A stretch of 39,769 bases of DNA from Gammaproteobacteria bacterium (GCA_030038755.1 JASHSK010000078.1:1-39769), one strand, 5' to 3'. Positions 16,664 through 25,773 are shown, counted from the first letter of the stretch. Numbers and translations: made by a program. Notes: generated from the sequence alone by a model not told the origin.

Positions 16664-17032
16664 ATGATCGCGCATACGAGTCTTGCGGTGAGCGATTATC
16701 GGCGGTCCAAGGCCTTCTACATCCAGGCGCTCAAGCCGCTCGGATATACCAACAACATGGAGTATGGCGAGGCGGCGGGATTCAACGACGGCAAGAACAC
16801 CGATTTCTGGATCGGTCGCAAGCAGACCGTCGTGCCCATGCACCTGGCTTTCGAGGCCAGGTCGCGCGAGGAGGTGCAGGCCTTCCACAAGGCGGCGCTG
16901 GCAGCCGGCGGCAAGGACAACGGCGGCCCCGGCTACCGGGACTACTGGCCCGGCTATTACGCGGCATTCGTCCACGATCCGGACGGCCACAACATCGAGG
17001 CCGTGTGGTACGACTACAGCAAGGTGAAGTGA
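16664..17032 (+). CDS. VOC superfamily (glyoxalase/dioxygenase-like) protein
   Basis: A 122-residue protein of the vicinal-oxygen-chelate fold, with two beta-alpha-beta-beta-beta modules. Likely metal ligands are visible: His4 in the first strand (MIAHTSLAV), His60 in PMHLAFEA, and Glu112 in HNIEAVWY, the typical final ligand. DPDGHNIE near the end is the family hallmark. Small VOC proteins of this type act as isomerases, lyases or resistance proteins on small oxygenated compounds, and the substrate is unknown. AAGGAG lies eight bases before the ATG, directly after a leader hairpin. It converges on the GGDEF-EAL gene. Confidence 0.88.
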   Translation: MIAHTSLAVSDYRRSKAFYIQALKPLGYTNNMEYGEAAGFNDGKNTDFWIGRKQTVVPMHLAFEARSREEVQAFHKAALAAGGKDNGGPGYRDYWPGYYAAFVHDPDGHNIEAVWYDYSKVK

Positions 17033-17042
17033 GGCCGGTCGT

Positions 17043-17056
17043 GCCGCAGGAGCGGC
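17043..17056. terminator. Small hairpin between convergent VOC and GGDEF-EAL genes
   Basis: GCCGC and GCGGC form a 5-bp stem around AGGA, in the 33-base gap between two convergent stop codons. There is no T-run on either side, so intrinsic termination is doubtful. Confidence 0.25.
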
Positions 17057-17065
17057 GATGGCGGG

Positions 17066-19288
17066 TCAGGTTGCCGACGTTCTGCGCAGCAGCGCGGCGA
17101 ATTCGTCGGGAGGTACGGGCGTGCTGAAATAGAAGCCCTGCATCTCATCGCAGGCGTGTTCACGAAGGAATGCCTTCTGCTGCGGGGTCTCGACGCCTTC
17201 GGCGACGATCGTGAGGCTCAGGGTCTTGCCCATCGCAATGATCGCCTGCGTAATCGCGCGGTCTTCGGCTTCTCGAGGGATCTCGCGGATGAATGACCGG
17301 TCAACCTTGAGGGTATCGATCGGCAGGCGCTTCAACTGAGCCAGCGAGGAGTAGCCGGTTCCGAAGTCGTCGATCGCCAGGCGCACGCCCAGTCTCTTGA
17401 TGTCCGAGAGCATCCGCATGGCGCGCTCGGTATTGTGCATGATCATGCTCTCGGTGAGCTCGAGTTCCAGCAGATTGGGTGGAACGCCATGGTCGCTGAG
17501 CGCGCCGGCGATATCCGCAACGAGGCGATCGTCCTGCAGTTGCCGCATCGAGAGATTCACGCACAGCCGCACCGGGCGCAATCCCTCTCGCAACCACCGA
17601 GCGCTTTGTGCACAGGCCGTGCGCAGCACCCACCGTCCTATGGGGATGATCAGGCCGGTCTCCTCGGCCACCGGAATGAACTGCAGCGGCGCGACGGATC
17701 CCAGCTCGACACTGTCCCACCTGAGCAGGGCCTCGACGCCGGTGATGCTACCCGTCTCGATGTTCACCTGCGCCTGATATTGCAGCGAGAGCTCGTTGCG
17801 CTCCAGGGCCTGGCGCAGATGGGTCTCGATGGCGAGACGGCCGGCGCTGTGGGCACACAGGGACGATGAATAAAACTGATAGCTGTTCTTGCCCGCCTCC
17901 TTGGCGGCGTACATGGCCAGATCGGCGTTCTTCAGCGCCGTCTGGTCGTCCTGAGCGGCCTCGGGATGCAGGCATATGCCGATACTGGCGGTCACGCGGC
18001 AGTCCTGCCGATTGATCTCCACGGGGCGCATGGCCACCGACAGGATATGGTGCGCAAGCGTGGAGACCTGCGCCTGATCGGACACGTCCTGCAGCACCAC
18101 GACGAATTCGTCTCCTCCGAGTCTCGCGACAATGTCGCTGCTGCGCACGCATGCTCGAAAACGCACGGCCATCTCCCGCAGGAGTGCGTCGCCCGCGTCG
18201 TGCCCCAGGGAATCGTTGATGATCTTGAAGCGATCCAGATCGATGAACAGGACCGCCACCTTCGATCCGCGTCGTTTCGCGCTCTCGGTCGCGAGCGCCA
18301 GCAGCTGCACGAACATCGCCCGGTTCGGCAGTCCGGTGAGTCCGTCATGTGTCGCCAGGTATTGGACCTGATCTTCGGCGATCTTGCGGGCGCTGATGTC
18401 CTCGACGATGGAGACGTCGTACATGCGCCGGCCTGCGTTGTCGCGGCGTACCGCCACGGTCAAGGCCACCCAGATCGCACTGCCGTCCTTGCGCAGATAG
18501 CGTTTCTCCATTTTGAACGAATCGATATCGCCCCTGCGCAGCCTGTCGCGCATCCCATCCGTGATGTCGATGTCGTCCGGATGAGAGACCTGCTTGACGT
18601 TCAGCTGCAGCAGCTCCGCTTCGCTGTATTCCAGCATCTGGCACAGCCGCGGATTGGCGTACAGAAACCTTCCGGAGTCGTCGACGTGCGCGATGCCTAC
18701 TGCGGCGAGCGTCAGGGTCGATGCCAGACGCCGCACGCTGTCGCGCAGCTGCTCGGCTCCCAGGGCGTGATGCAGGTGGAGACTGACGATTGGACCCGCG
18801 GCGCGCAGCGTGTTCGCCGCGACGGCGGCGCTCTTCTGCGTCACGGGTCCCTCGAAGGCGATGAACCCGAGCAGCCGGGAGTCGGACCGAATCGGCAGAA
18901 TCATGCCCGGGCCGGCCGGCCTCCACGCATCCGGCTCCCGGGAGGTCGACTCATCCGCGCCAGGATCACCGATCCACACGGGCTCGTCACCGAGCCAGGG
19001 CGGCGGTGGGGCGGTGATCACCGCCGCCGGGCTCCCGTCAGGGACCCGGTCCGGCCAGCGGGCGAGCTCGCTCAGCCCTGCAGGGGATTCCTCGACGCGC
19101 CAGCAAACGCCGCACGACCAGTGCAGTTCGGCGCAGATCGCGCGGATCGCGTCCCGCATCCCGCCCGTGCAGTCATTGGCTGCGAGGAACAGCTGGATGA
19201 GTCGGCGCTCGAAGTTCAGCTGCAGGGCCTGAGCGTCGGCGGGTCTGCGGGCTCTCCTCACGGACTTGGGACCAGCTGGGCGCGACAT
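17066..19288 (-). CDS. GAF/PAS-GGDEF-EAL cyclic-di-GMP signalling protein
   Basis: About 740 residues. An N-terminal GAF-like sensor (residues ~20-180) is followed by a PAS domain with PAC segment (about 195-315: GRFLYANPRLC, then RKDGSAIWVALTV). The GGDEF domain has an intact GGDEF motif at 391-395 and an RSSD inhibitory I-site five residues before it. The EAL domain has EAL at 519-521, DDFGTGYSS and AEGVET. Both cyclic-di-GMP synthesis and hydrolysis motifs look complete, so it may be bifunctional. No membrane segment is visible, so it is probably a cytoplasmic sensor. ATG 19288 (MSRPAG) is chosen. The frame continues open to 19582 with other Mets, including 19372, and the Shine-Dalgarno is weak. 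It is divergent from the MFS gene. Confidence 0.9.
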   Translation of the reverse strand: MSRPAGPKSVRRARRPADAQALQLNFERRLIQLFLAANDCTGGMRDAIRAICAELHWSCGVCWRVEESPAGLSELARWPDRVPDGSPAAVITAPPPPWLGDEPVWIGDPGADESTSREPDAWRPAGPGMILPIRSDSRLLGFIAFEGPVTQKSAAVAANTLRAAGPIVSLHLHHALGAEQLRDSVRRLASTLTLAAVGIAHVDDSGRFLYANPRLCQMLEYSEAELLQLNVKQVSHPDDIDITDGMRDRLRRGDIDSFKMEKRYLRKDGSAIWVALTVAVRRDNAGRRMYDVSIVEDISARKIAEDQVQYLATHDGLTGLPNRAMFVQLLALATESAKRRGSKVAVLFIDLDRFKIINDSLGHDAGDALLREMAVRFRACVRSSDIVARLGGDEFVVVLQDVSDQAQVSTLAHHILSVAMRPVEINRQDCRVTASIGICLHPEAAQDDQTALKNADLAMYAAKEAGKNSYQFYSSSLCAHSAGRLAIETHLRQALERNELSLQYQAQVNIETGSITGVEALLRWDSVELGSVAPLQFIPVAEETGLIIPIGRWVLRTACAQSARWLREGLRPVRLCVNLSMRQLQDDRLVADIAGALSDHGVPPNLLELELTESMIMHNTERAMRMLSDIKRLGVRLAIDDFGTGYSSLAQLKRLPIDTLKVDRSFIREIPREAEDRAITQAIIAMGKTLSLTIVAEGVETPQQKAFLREHACDEMQGFYFSTPVPPDEFAALLRRTSAT

Positions 19289-19520
19289 TGGCCTGGAACG
19301 CGCATTGATCCGTGTGCTCCTGCTCTCTATCCCTGGCTGGCCGAGCGTCTGCTGCCTGGCAGTTCGATGCATGCTAGAGTCATGGCGGGTTCCCGCGTGG
19401 TGAGTGCGTCTCAGTCGAGCGCGGTCAAATATGACCTTCATCACAGTCGCGTCCCGTCGTGCGCGACTTCGAGAGGCGAGTGGACCCGAGGTATCGAGCA
19501 CGCTCGGGGGAGCGGAACAG

Positions 19521-20801
19521 ATGAAGCATCTGCGAGCAAGGCGAGTCGTATTGATGCTGCTGTGCCTGCTGTATCTGCTCACCTATCTCGATCGAGTCAA
19601 TGTCAGCACGGCGGCGGCGGGATTCGGTGCACAGTTCCATCTCAGCGACACCGAGATCGGCCTGGTGTTCTCCGCCTTCGCATACCCCTATCTGCTCTTC
19701 CAGATCATCGGCGGCTGGGTCAGCGATCGCTTCGGCGCGCGTTGGACGCTGATCGCCTCCGGTGTGATCTGGGCGGGCGCCACGATGTGGAGCGGAATGG
19801 CGGGCGGATTGGTCTCGCTGCTGTTCGCACGGGTGCTGCTCGGGTTCGGGGAAGGGGCCGCCTTCCCGGCGGCCACCGCGGCGATGTCGCGGTGGGTGCC
19901 GGCAGACAAGCGCGGCTATGCGCAGGGGATCACGCATGCTGCAGCGCGTATCGGCAATGCCGCCGCTCCGACGACGATCGTCATCGTGATGACGACCTAC
20001 GGATGGCGCGCCTCATTCTATGCCTGTGCCGCCTTGAGCTTCCTGTGGGTCGCTGTGTGGGCGCTGACCTTTACCGAGCTTCCCAGGGACCACCCGCGCA
20101 TTACGGCGCAGGAGCTTGCCGAACTGCCCGCCCCCCAGTCCGAGCGGCTCAGCGTGCCGTGGTGGCCGCTGTTCAAGCGCATGATGCCGGTGACGGTCGT
20201 CTACTTCTGCTACGCCTGGACATTGTGGCTGTTCCTGAGCTGGATTCCGCAGTACTTCCTGCACAGCTACAAACTCAACCTCAAGCAGTCGGCCGTGTTT
20301 GCTTCCGCCGTATTCTTCGCCGGAGTCGTGGGTGACACGCTGGGCGGCGTTCTGACGGATAAGCTGCTCAAGCGAACCGGTGACCTCAAGCGCGCGCGCA
20401 GCTGGATGGTCGCCGCGTGCATGCTGCTGACCACGCTGGCGCTGATTCCGTTGATGCTCGTGCATAGCCTGACCGCTTCACTGCTTTGTCTGTCCGGCGG
20501 CTTCTTCTTCGCCGAGATGACCATTGGTCCGATGTGGGCGATTCCAATGGATGTCGCCCCGGCGTATTCGGGAACAGCCAGCGGCATGATGAACACGGGT
20601 TCCGCGCTGGCGGCCATCATCAGCCCGGTGGTGGCCGGCTATCTGATCGATCGCTACGGCAACTGGCAGCTGCCGTTCCTGGTCACGATGGTGCTGATGG
20701 GCGTGACGGTGATCCTGGCGTTACGCATGCGGCCGCAGAGCCGCTTCGACGCGGCCGGGACCCCGCTCGGCGGCGCGGCTCGAGTGCCGGTGCAGTCCTG
20801 A
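19521..20801 (+). CDS. MFS transporter, anion:cation symporter (ACS) type
   Basis: A 426-residue inner-membrane transporter with about 12 hydrophobic spans. The first helix carries YLDRVNVS, the usual ACS-family start, and the loop after helix 2 has GGWVSDRFGAR. RVLLGFGEGAAFPAATAAMSRW in helix 4 and after it is another family hallmark. ACS members import organic anions such as hexuronates, galactonate, glucarate, phthalate or sialate, and the substrate here is not evident. ATG 19521 is preferred over the longer frame from 19404 because GGGGGAG lies nine bases upstream and the protein then begins with a normal short basic N-terminus. The 232-base gap to the GGDEF-EAL start holds the divergent promoters, but none stands out. 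Confidence 0.88.
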   Translation: MKHLRARRVVLMLLCLLYLLTYLDRVNVSTAAAGFGAQFHLSDTEIGLVFSAFAYPYLLFQIIGGWVSDRFGARWTLIASGVIWAGATMWSGMAGGLVSLLFARVLLGFGEGAAFPAATAAMSRWVPADKRGYAQGITHAAARIGNAAAPTTIVIVMTTYGWRASFYACAALSFLWVAVWALTFTELPRDHPRITAQELAELPAPQSERLSVPWWPLFKRMMPVTVVYFCYAWTLWLFLSWIPQYFLHSYKLNLKQSAVFASAVFFAGVVGDTLGGVLTDKLLKRTGDLKRARSWMVAACMLLTTLALIPLMLVHSLTASLLCLSGGFFFAEMTIGPMWAIPMDVAPAYSGTASGMMNTGSALAAIISPVVAGYLIDRYGNWQLPFLVTMVLMGVTVILALRMRPQSRFDAAGTPLGGAARVPVQS

Positions 20802-20859
20802 CGCCGGGGCCTGTCAGCCGCACCATACACGTACCCCACCCGGGCTCACCCGGACATTT

Positions 20860-20881
20860 CGATCGCGGCGCAGAGCGATCG
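20860..20881. promoter_or_regulatory. Perfect inverted repeat between MFS and ggt genes
   Basis: CGATCGC (20860-20866) and GCGATCG (20875-20881) are complementary over 7 bp, with an 8-base spacer. It could terminate the MFS transcript, though there is no T-run, or be an operator for the gamma-glutamyltransferase gene. A weak -10-like TATAGG lies at 20904-20909. Confidence 0.35.
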
Positions 20882-20963
20882 TGGCGCAGGGCACGGCGTG
20901 TCGTATAGGATGACGACGGCATACTTCCCCGGCCCACGACCTTCACCAGCAGGTGCGGAATCG

Positions 20964-22757
20964 ATGCAAAAAATCATGAACCGTCTCGTGACGGTGGTGG
21001 CAGCCACGGTCCTGTGCGCCGCCGGGCTGGTCAGTTTCGCCGCAGCACCCGGCGCGGCGTCGACGGACACCGCCGGGATATCACCTGGCGCCCTGGGCCC
21101 CGCCGTGCCCGCACCGACGCGCGACACGCTCGCGCGTGCCCGCCCGGTGACCGCCCAGCACGCGATGGTGGTGACCGCTCAGCACCTCGCGACCGAGATC
21201 GGCGTGGACGTTCTGCGCCGCGGGGGCAACGCCGTCGACGCGGCGGTGGCCATCGGCTACGCGCTGGCGGTCGTGTACCCGTGCTGCGGCAACATCGGCG
21301 GGGGCGGCTTCATGACAATCCACCTGGCCGACGGGAGGAACCTGTTCCTCGATTTCCGCGAGCGGGCGCCCCTCAAGGCCACCTACAACATGTTCCGCGA
21401 TGCGCAGGACCAGGTCGTGCGCGGCCGCAGCACCAGAACCTATCTTGCCGTGGGCGTCCCGGGCACCGTGATGGGTCTGGAAGCGGCGCGCATGGCCTAC
21501 GGCAGCATGAGCCGCCAGGAACTGATGGCGCCGGCCATCCGGCTGGCACAGCAGGGTTTCGTCCTCACGGACTCCGATGCCATGCAGCTGCGGTTCGCGG
21601 CGCGGCGCTTCGCGCAGTATCCGAATGTTGCGGCGATCTTTCTCGACCATGGGAAGCCGTATGCGCCCGGCGCACGCCTGCAGCAGCCGCAGCTGGCGCA
21701 TACGCTGCAGCTGATCGCCCAGCAGGGACCGCGCGTGTTCTATCACGGCAGTATTGCGCGCGCGGTCGTGGCCGCGAGTGACCGCAACGGCGGCCTGCTC
21801 ACGAAAAAGGATTTCGCCGATTACAGGATTCAATGGCAGCAGCCGGTGAGCTGCCAGTACCGGAGCTACGAGATCATATCCGCACCGCCTCCAAGTTCCG
21901 GGGGAACGACGGTCTGCGAGCTGCTGCAGATTCTCGAGCCCTACCCGCTGGCGCAGTGGGGTTATGCCTCGGCGCAGGTCACGCACCATCTGGCGGAGGC
22001 CGAGCGTTTTGCGTTCGCCGACCGCAACACCTACCTCGGCGATCCGGCCTTCGTCAGGAATCCGATCGCCATGCTGCTGTCGCCGCAACATGCCGCCGCG
22101 ATCCGCGCGCACATCAAGCCCGACATGGCTGTTCCGGAAGATCAGATCGAGGCCAGTCTGGACACCGAGGGACAACACACGACGCACTACTCCATCGTCG
22201 ATGCGCACGGTAACGCTGTCGCGGTGACGTATACGATCAATCTGTTCTTCGGCACCGGCCAGATCGCGGGCGACACCGGGTTTTTCCTGAACAACGAAAT
22301 GGATGACTTCACCTCCAAGGTCGGGGTGCCCAACAGTTTTGGACTGGTTCAGGGACGGTCCAACCTGATTGCTCCGGGCAAGCGCCCGCTCAGTTCGATG
22401 GCACCGACCGTCGTCCTGCGTGGCGGGCAGTTATTCATGGTGACGGGCAGCCCCGGTGGATCGACCATCATCTCGACGACCCTGGAGAGCATCCTGAACG
22501 TCGTCGACTTCGGAATGAATCTCCAGCAGGCCGTTGACGCTCCGCGCATGCACGATCAGGGCGAGCCGAACGTGATCATGGTCGAGCCGGGATATCTGAC
22601 GCCTTCGGTCCAGGCGGCGCTGCAGAAGATGGGCCATCAGATCCAGACGGGCCGCCCGTGGGGAACCGACGAGGCCATCCTGCGGGACCCGCTCAGCGGC
22701 ATGCTCGAGGGCGCCAATGACGACCGCAGCAAGGGCGGGCTGGCTGCCGGATACTGA
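20964..22757 (+). CDS. ggt: Gamma-glutamyltransferase
   Basis: A 597-residue periplasmic N-terminal-nucleophile hydrolase that splits gamma-glutamyl bonds such as those of glutathione. The signal peptide (MNRLVTVVAATVLCAAGLVSF) is followed by the large-subunit region with RGGNAVDAAVA and NIGGGGFM. The autocatalytic cleavage and nucleophile Thr406 lie in TTHYSIVD, exactly as in E. coli GGT. The small subunit has NNEMDDF, PLSSMAPT and GSPGGS motifs. Length is typical. ATG 20964 is chosen over the longer frame from 20898 because it begins the signal peptide. The Shine-Dalgarno AGGTG is weak. It ends 44 bases from the convergent LLM gene, with a hairpin between. Confidence 0.94.
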   Translation: MQKIMNRLVTVVAATVLCAAGLVSFAAAPGAASTDTAGISPGALGPAVPAPTRDTLARARPVTAQHAMVVTAQHLATEIGVDVLRRGGNAVDAAVAIGYALAVVYPCCGNIGGGGFMTIHLADGRNLFLDFRERAPLKATYNMFRDAQDQVVRGRSTRTYLAVGVPGTVMGLEAARMAYGSMSRQELMAPAIRLAQQGFVLTDSDAMQLRFAARRFAQYPNVAAIFLDHGKPYAPGARLQQPQLAHTLQLIAQQGPRVFYHGSIARAVVAASDRNGGLLTKKDFADYRIQWQQPVSCQYRSYEIISAPPPSSGGTTVCELLQILEPYPLAQWGYASAQVTHHLAEAERFAFADRNTYLGDPAFVRNPIAMLLSPQHAAAIRAHIKPDMAVPEDQIEASLDTEGQHTTHYSIVDAHGNAVAVTYTINLFFGTGQIAGDTGFFLNNEMDDFTSKVGVPNSFGLVQGRSNLIAPGKRPLSSMAPTVVLRGGQLFMVTGSPGGSTIISTTLESILNVVDFGMNLQQAVDAPRMHDQGEPNVIMVEPGYLTPSVQAALQKMGHQIQTGRPWGTDEAILRDPLSGMLEGANDDRSKGGLAAGY

Positions 22758-22768
22758 TATGCCGGTTC

Positions 22769-22788
22769 CGGGCCTGCCGCCAGGCCCG
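22769..22788. terminator. Bidirectional hairpin between ggt and LLM genes
   Basis: CGGGCCTG and CAGGCCCG form a perfect 8-bp stem with a 4-base loop (CCGC), placed between two convergent stop codons 44 bases apart. Neither strand has a T-run, so it may work with Rho or merely protect the 3' ends. Confidence 0.5.
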
Positions 22789-22801
22789 TCAGTTGCGCGA
22801 C

Positions 22802-23806
22802 TTAAGCGAACGCGGGAATGACCTCTTCTCCCAGGAGCTTCGTGGTGCGCATGGCTTCATCGAAACTCATGTCTCCGAACGCGACGTCGCACGTCAGGTA
22901 GTTTGCGCCGATCGATTCAACGTTTTGAGCCACGAAAGCGCGGAAGTCCGCGGCGGTCCCGGCGAAAGCCGCGCCGGCGTCGATCAGAGGGCCGATTTCG
23001 GGCGGCAGCCCCAGGGAAAATTTCACTCCGTGCTGATCCCACAGGAGCCGCATGTGCCCGAGCCACGATGCATAGGCGCGCTCCGCAGTGTTCAGCGCTC
23101 GAGCCCCGGTATCAGCCAATACGACGAGCCGCATCACGCCCATCAGCGGCAGGTCCGCAGCGGGTCTCCCGAAGCCCGCCCATTCGCACTTGTAGCGATC
23201 GATCACGGCGCGTGCTCCGTCAGTAGGGAGCAGCGTCACCATGTGAGCCCCTTCCAGGGCCGCCCAGTGCGCCGTATCGGGCGCGGTCACGCCGTACCAG
23301 AGCGGTGGGTGCGGCTTCTGCACGGGACGCAGCACCATCGGGACTTTCTCGAATCTGTAGAACTCGCCGCTGAAGCTCAGCTCATCGACGGTAAGTCCCC
23401 GCTTGATCAGCCTCAAGGCTTCTGGAAACTGACGCGGACCCGCTTCGGGAGCGACACCGTAGAAACGCACTTCTATCGGCGAAACACCGCGGCCGACACC
23501 CAGCTCGAGGCGCCCGCCACTCAACTGATCCAACATGCAGATCTCTTCGATCAGGCGGATCGGGTGATACAGCGGCAGGGAATAAACGAGCGGGCCGAAT
23601 CGTAGCCGCTGCGTGCGCTGTGCAACGGCGGCCAGGAAGATTCCCGGCGATGGTGCGAGCCCCAGCGGAGTACCGTGATGCTCCGCGAGATGATAAGCAT
23701 GGAAGCTCAGGCGGTCGTAGGCCTCGATCAGCTGCAGCCGCTGTGCGTATTGCTGTTCGAGCGGGACGTCCCCCTCGTCCATATGATCGAAAACCCCGAA
23801 CTTCAT
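22802..23806 (-). CDS. LLM-class flavin-dependent oxidoreductase
   Basis: A 334-residue luciferase-like monooxygenase of the (beta/alpha)8 type. Typical segments are the start MKFGVFDHMD, HLAEHHGTPLG near residue 45, RLRFGPLVYSLPLYHPIRLIEEICMLDQLSGGRLELGVGRG-like family text near 70-110 (only short parts needed: RLELGVGRG), and PPLWYGVT near 165. Such enzymes use reduced FMN, supplied by a separate reductase, to oxidise small organic substrates. ATG 23806 is chosen, with a G-run (GGGGGG) eight bases upstream. The longer frame from 23878 is not needed. The nearest flavin reductase in the window is at 38299, which may or may not be the partner. Confidence 0.88.
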   Translation of the reverse strand: MKFGVFDHMDEGDVPLEQQYAQRLQLIEAYDRLSFHAYHLAEHHGTPLGLAPSPGIFLAAVAQRTQRLRFGPLVYSLPLYHPIRLIEEICMLDQLSGGRLELGVGRGVSPIEVRFYGVAPEAGPRQFPEALRLIKRGLTVDELSFSGEFYRFEKVPMVLRPVQKPHPPLWYGVTAPDTAHWAALEGAHMVTLLPTDGARAVIDRYKCEWAGFGRPAADLPLMGVMRLVVLADTGARALNTAERAYASWLGHMRLLWDQHGVKFSLGLPPEIGPLIDAGAAFAGTAADFRAFVAQNVESIGANYLTCDVAFGDMSFDEAMRTTKLLGEEVIPAFA

Positions 23807-23922
23807 TGCCAACACCCCCCTTGTCCAGACAGCCCCGCGAACAGCGTCGGCCCGTGGCCCGCCAGCCCGAGGTCGCATGGCGTAAGGGTATCGCCGATTT
23901 GGGAAAACAACAGGCGACGGAT

Positions 23923-23928
23923 TAAAAT
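23923..23928 (+). promoter_or_regulatory. Possible -10 element before the epoxide-hydrolase-like gene
   Basis: TAAAAT sits in an AT-rich patch of the 153-base gap divergent from the LLM gene, 31 bases before the ATG at 23960. There is no clear -35. This is weak evidence, but the local base composition differs from the surroundings. Confidence 0.25.
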
Positions 23929-23959
23929 CATCTTCCCGGCGAAAAACAGGATAACAGAG

Positions 23960-24529
23960 ATGCCTATCCGGCAGACGACGTCGTTCGCGACCTTGGGGGT
24001 GGTAGTCGTATGCGTATGCGCACCCCTCATACCCGGGAAGCCCACGATGGCGCAGGCGTCGTCCGTGACGGCGGCGGCACGCTACGAGCGACGCGCCAAG
24101 GAGACCGTGCGCGCCTGGATCACGGCCTTCGGCGAGCAGGATGCCGACAAGGCCGCATCGTACTTCGAGGAAGACGTGCAGTTTCGCATGGAAGCTGCTC
24201 TCAATCGAAATATCGAGACGGGTCGGGAGAACGCACGCCAGCAGCTCAGCAGGTTATTTGCGCGGGTCTCCCGGGTGACTCCCGGAGGACCTGGACCTCA
24301 GGTGCAGGGCGGTACGGTCCAGCTGCTGCAAACCGAGGCGATCGGCGGATCGAAGGAGGTTCTCGTCATCACACGAAGGATCGACAACATCACTCTCAAT
24401 GGCCGGCCGTTTCACCTGCCCGTTGGCAGCTTCTTCCGCGTGAATGCGCAGGATGGAAAGATCGAAGAGTGGCTGGACATTCCGCTCATAGAATTCAATC
24501 GGAACCCACCGCCGCCTGCGGGAAAATAG
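23960..24529 (+). CDS. Exported limonene-1,2-epoxide hydrolase-like (NTF2-fold) protein
   Basis: 189 residues with an N-terminal hydrophobic signal (SFATLGVVVVCVCAPLI), then an NTF2-like cone fold. Limonene-epoxide hydrolase uses Arg99, Asp101 and Asp132. Here Arg140-Ile-Asp142 (RRIDN) and Asp173 (EWLDIPL) have exactly the same spacing, 2 and 31 residues. The Tyr53 and Asn55 positions appear to be Phe75 and Met77, so water activation may differ. It may hydrolyse an epoxide or another small molecule in the periplasm, or be a non-enzymatic relative. ATG 23960 has no good Shine-Dalgarno. The next gene, a Tat-exported serine hydrolase, starts 50 bases downstream. The longer upstream frame overlaps the LLM gene and is not used. 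Confidence 0.72.
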   Translation: MPIRQTTSFATLGVVVVCVCAPLIPGKPTMAQASSVTAAARYERRAKETVRAWITAFGEQDADKAASYFEEDVQFRMEAALNRNIETGRENARQQLSRLFARVSRVTPGGPGPQVQGGTVQLLQTEAIGGSKEVLVITRRIDNITLNGRPFHLPVGSFFRVNAQDGKIEEWLDIPLIEFNRNPPPPAGK

Positions 24530-24579
24530 CGGGCGCCGGGTCGGCCTTCGGCCTGCCGTCAGATGTCGGGTGAAACCAT

Positions 24580-25773
24580 ATGAAGGTTCACGCCGCTCTG
24601 AAACGTGAGAGTCGACGAAGGTTCCTCGGCGAGTGCGGTGGAGTCGCGCTCGGGCTCTCGTCCTTCTCATTTGGTTCCTATTCCCGTGGCGAGTCGCCAC
24701 CGGCACGCACAGCGGCCGTCACATCCGGCTGGAACGGATTAATCACCGATCTCCAGAGGCAGCTGCCCGCGCTGCTCGCGCAAACCCCAACGGTCCCAGC
24801 GGTGTCCATGGCGCTCGTGGCAGAGGCGAAGTTGCTATGGTGCGGAGCTTTTGGCGTCAAAGATTTCGAGTCCAGGGTGCCGGTGAGGGAGGACACGGTC
24901 TTTGAAGTGGGTTCGGTGAGTAAAACCGTTTTTGCATACGTCGTGATGAAATTGTGCGAGAAGGGTGTGCTCGATCTCGACACCCCGCTGACGAGGTACA
25001 CGCCGGATCGCCTGATCAAAGGGGACCCTCGTCTCGATCTGATCACGGCGCGCCACGTACTGTCACATACCACCGGCCTTCAGAACTGGCGATCAGCTAC
25101 GGATCCGTTGGCGATCCATTTCACCCCGGGAGAACGCTGGAGCTATTCGGGGGAGGGCTACAGCTATCTGCAGTCCGTCGTGAGCCATCTGGTTGGCCAC
25201 GTGAATCCGGCTGACTGCATGACGGTCGACGATGTCAGAGTCTGTGCGACCGACTTCGACGCGTTCATGAAGACGCGGCTTCTCGTCCCGTTCGGAATGG
25301 CATCGAGCGGATACTTATACCGGGACGGCATGGCGAGACCGCATGACGACCGCGGCAAGCTGATCCCCGGCCGGCGGTCCACGCCGTTCACCGCTGCGCG
25401 GTACGGGGCGGCGGGCGGGCTGCAGACCACTCCGGCAGAGTATGCGAAATTCCTCATCGAGATCATCGACCCCGGGCCGAGCGACGAATATCGACTGAAC
25501 GCCGTGAGCTTGAGGGAGATGATTCGCCCGCAGATCAGAATTTCCGATTCGTTGTCGTGGGGGCTCGGATGGGAGATTCAGCACACGACGGCCGGCGATG
25601 TGATCTCCCATGGAGGCGAAAACCCCGGTTATGAAGCGCTGGTTGCGGCGTCGGTGCGGCGAAAAGCGGGCTTCATCATCCTCACAAACGGGGACAACGG
25701 CTACGACGGCATCATTAAGAAGGTTGCCACCAGCGAAGCGATGCAACGCTTTCTTCCTGTGATGCTGGGTTAG
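24580..25773 (+). CDS. Tat-exported serine hydrolase, class C beta-lactamase/DD-peptidase fold
   Basis: 397 residues of the beta-lactamase-related family that includes esterases, DD-peptidases and AmpC. The N-terminus has a twin-arginine signal (SRRRFLGECGG, then VALGLSSFSFGS). The active-site motifs are Ser112-Val-Ser-Lys115, Tyr189-Ser-Gly191 (the YxN position has Gly instead of Asn), and His344-Gly-Gly346 replacing KTG. These substitutions are common in esterase-type members, so true beta-lactam hydrolysis is not implied. It follows the epoxide-hydrolase-like gene after 50 bases on the same strand and both are exported, so they may form one pathway. A UUCG-capped hairpin follows the gene. 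Confidence 0.85.
   Translation: MKVHAALKRESRRRFLGECGGVALGLSSFSFGSYSRGESPPARTAAVTSGWNGLITDLQRQLPALLAQTPTVPAVSMALVAEAKLLWCGAFGVKDFESRVPVREDTVFEVGSVSKTVFAYVVMKLCEKGVLDLDTPLTRYTPDRLIKGDPRLDLITARHVLSHTTGLQNWRSATDPLAIHFTPGERWSYSGEGYSYLQSVVSHLVGHVNPADCMTVDDVRVCATDFDAFMKTRLLVPFGMASSGYLYRDGMARPHDDRGKLIPGRRSTPFTAARYGAAGGLQTTPAEYAKFLIEIIDPGPSDEYRLNAVSLREMIRPQIRISDSLSWGLGWEIQHTTAGDVISHGGENPGYEALVAASVRRKAGFIILTNGDNGYDGIIKKVATSEAMQRFLPVMLG

Noticed and set aside
17966-20335. 789-codon plus-strand frame antisense to the GGDEF-EAL gene and running into the MFS gene
   Set aside because: It lies opposite an intact multi-domain protein, has no recognisable domain, and is rich in Arg, Gly, Ala and His as expected for antisense frames in GC-rich DNA.
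22802-23806. LLM oxidoreductase named as RutA
   Set aside because: The sequence fits the general luciferase-like family; it is 9 kb away from the permease locus and on the other strand, so a RutA name is not supported.
24580-25773. AmpC-type antibiotic beta-lactamase
   Set aside because: The YxN position has Gly and KTG is HGG, with a Tat signal; these point to the esterase/peptidase-like branch, so resistance is not claimed.
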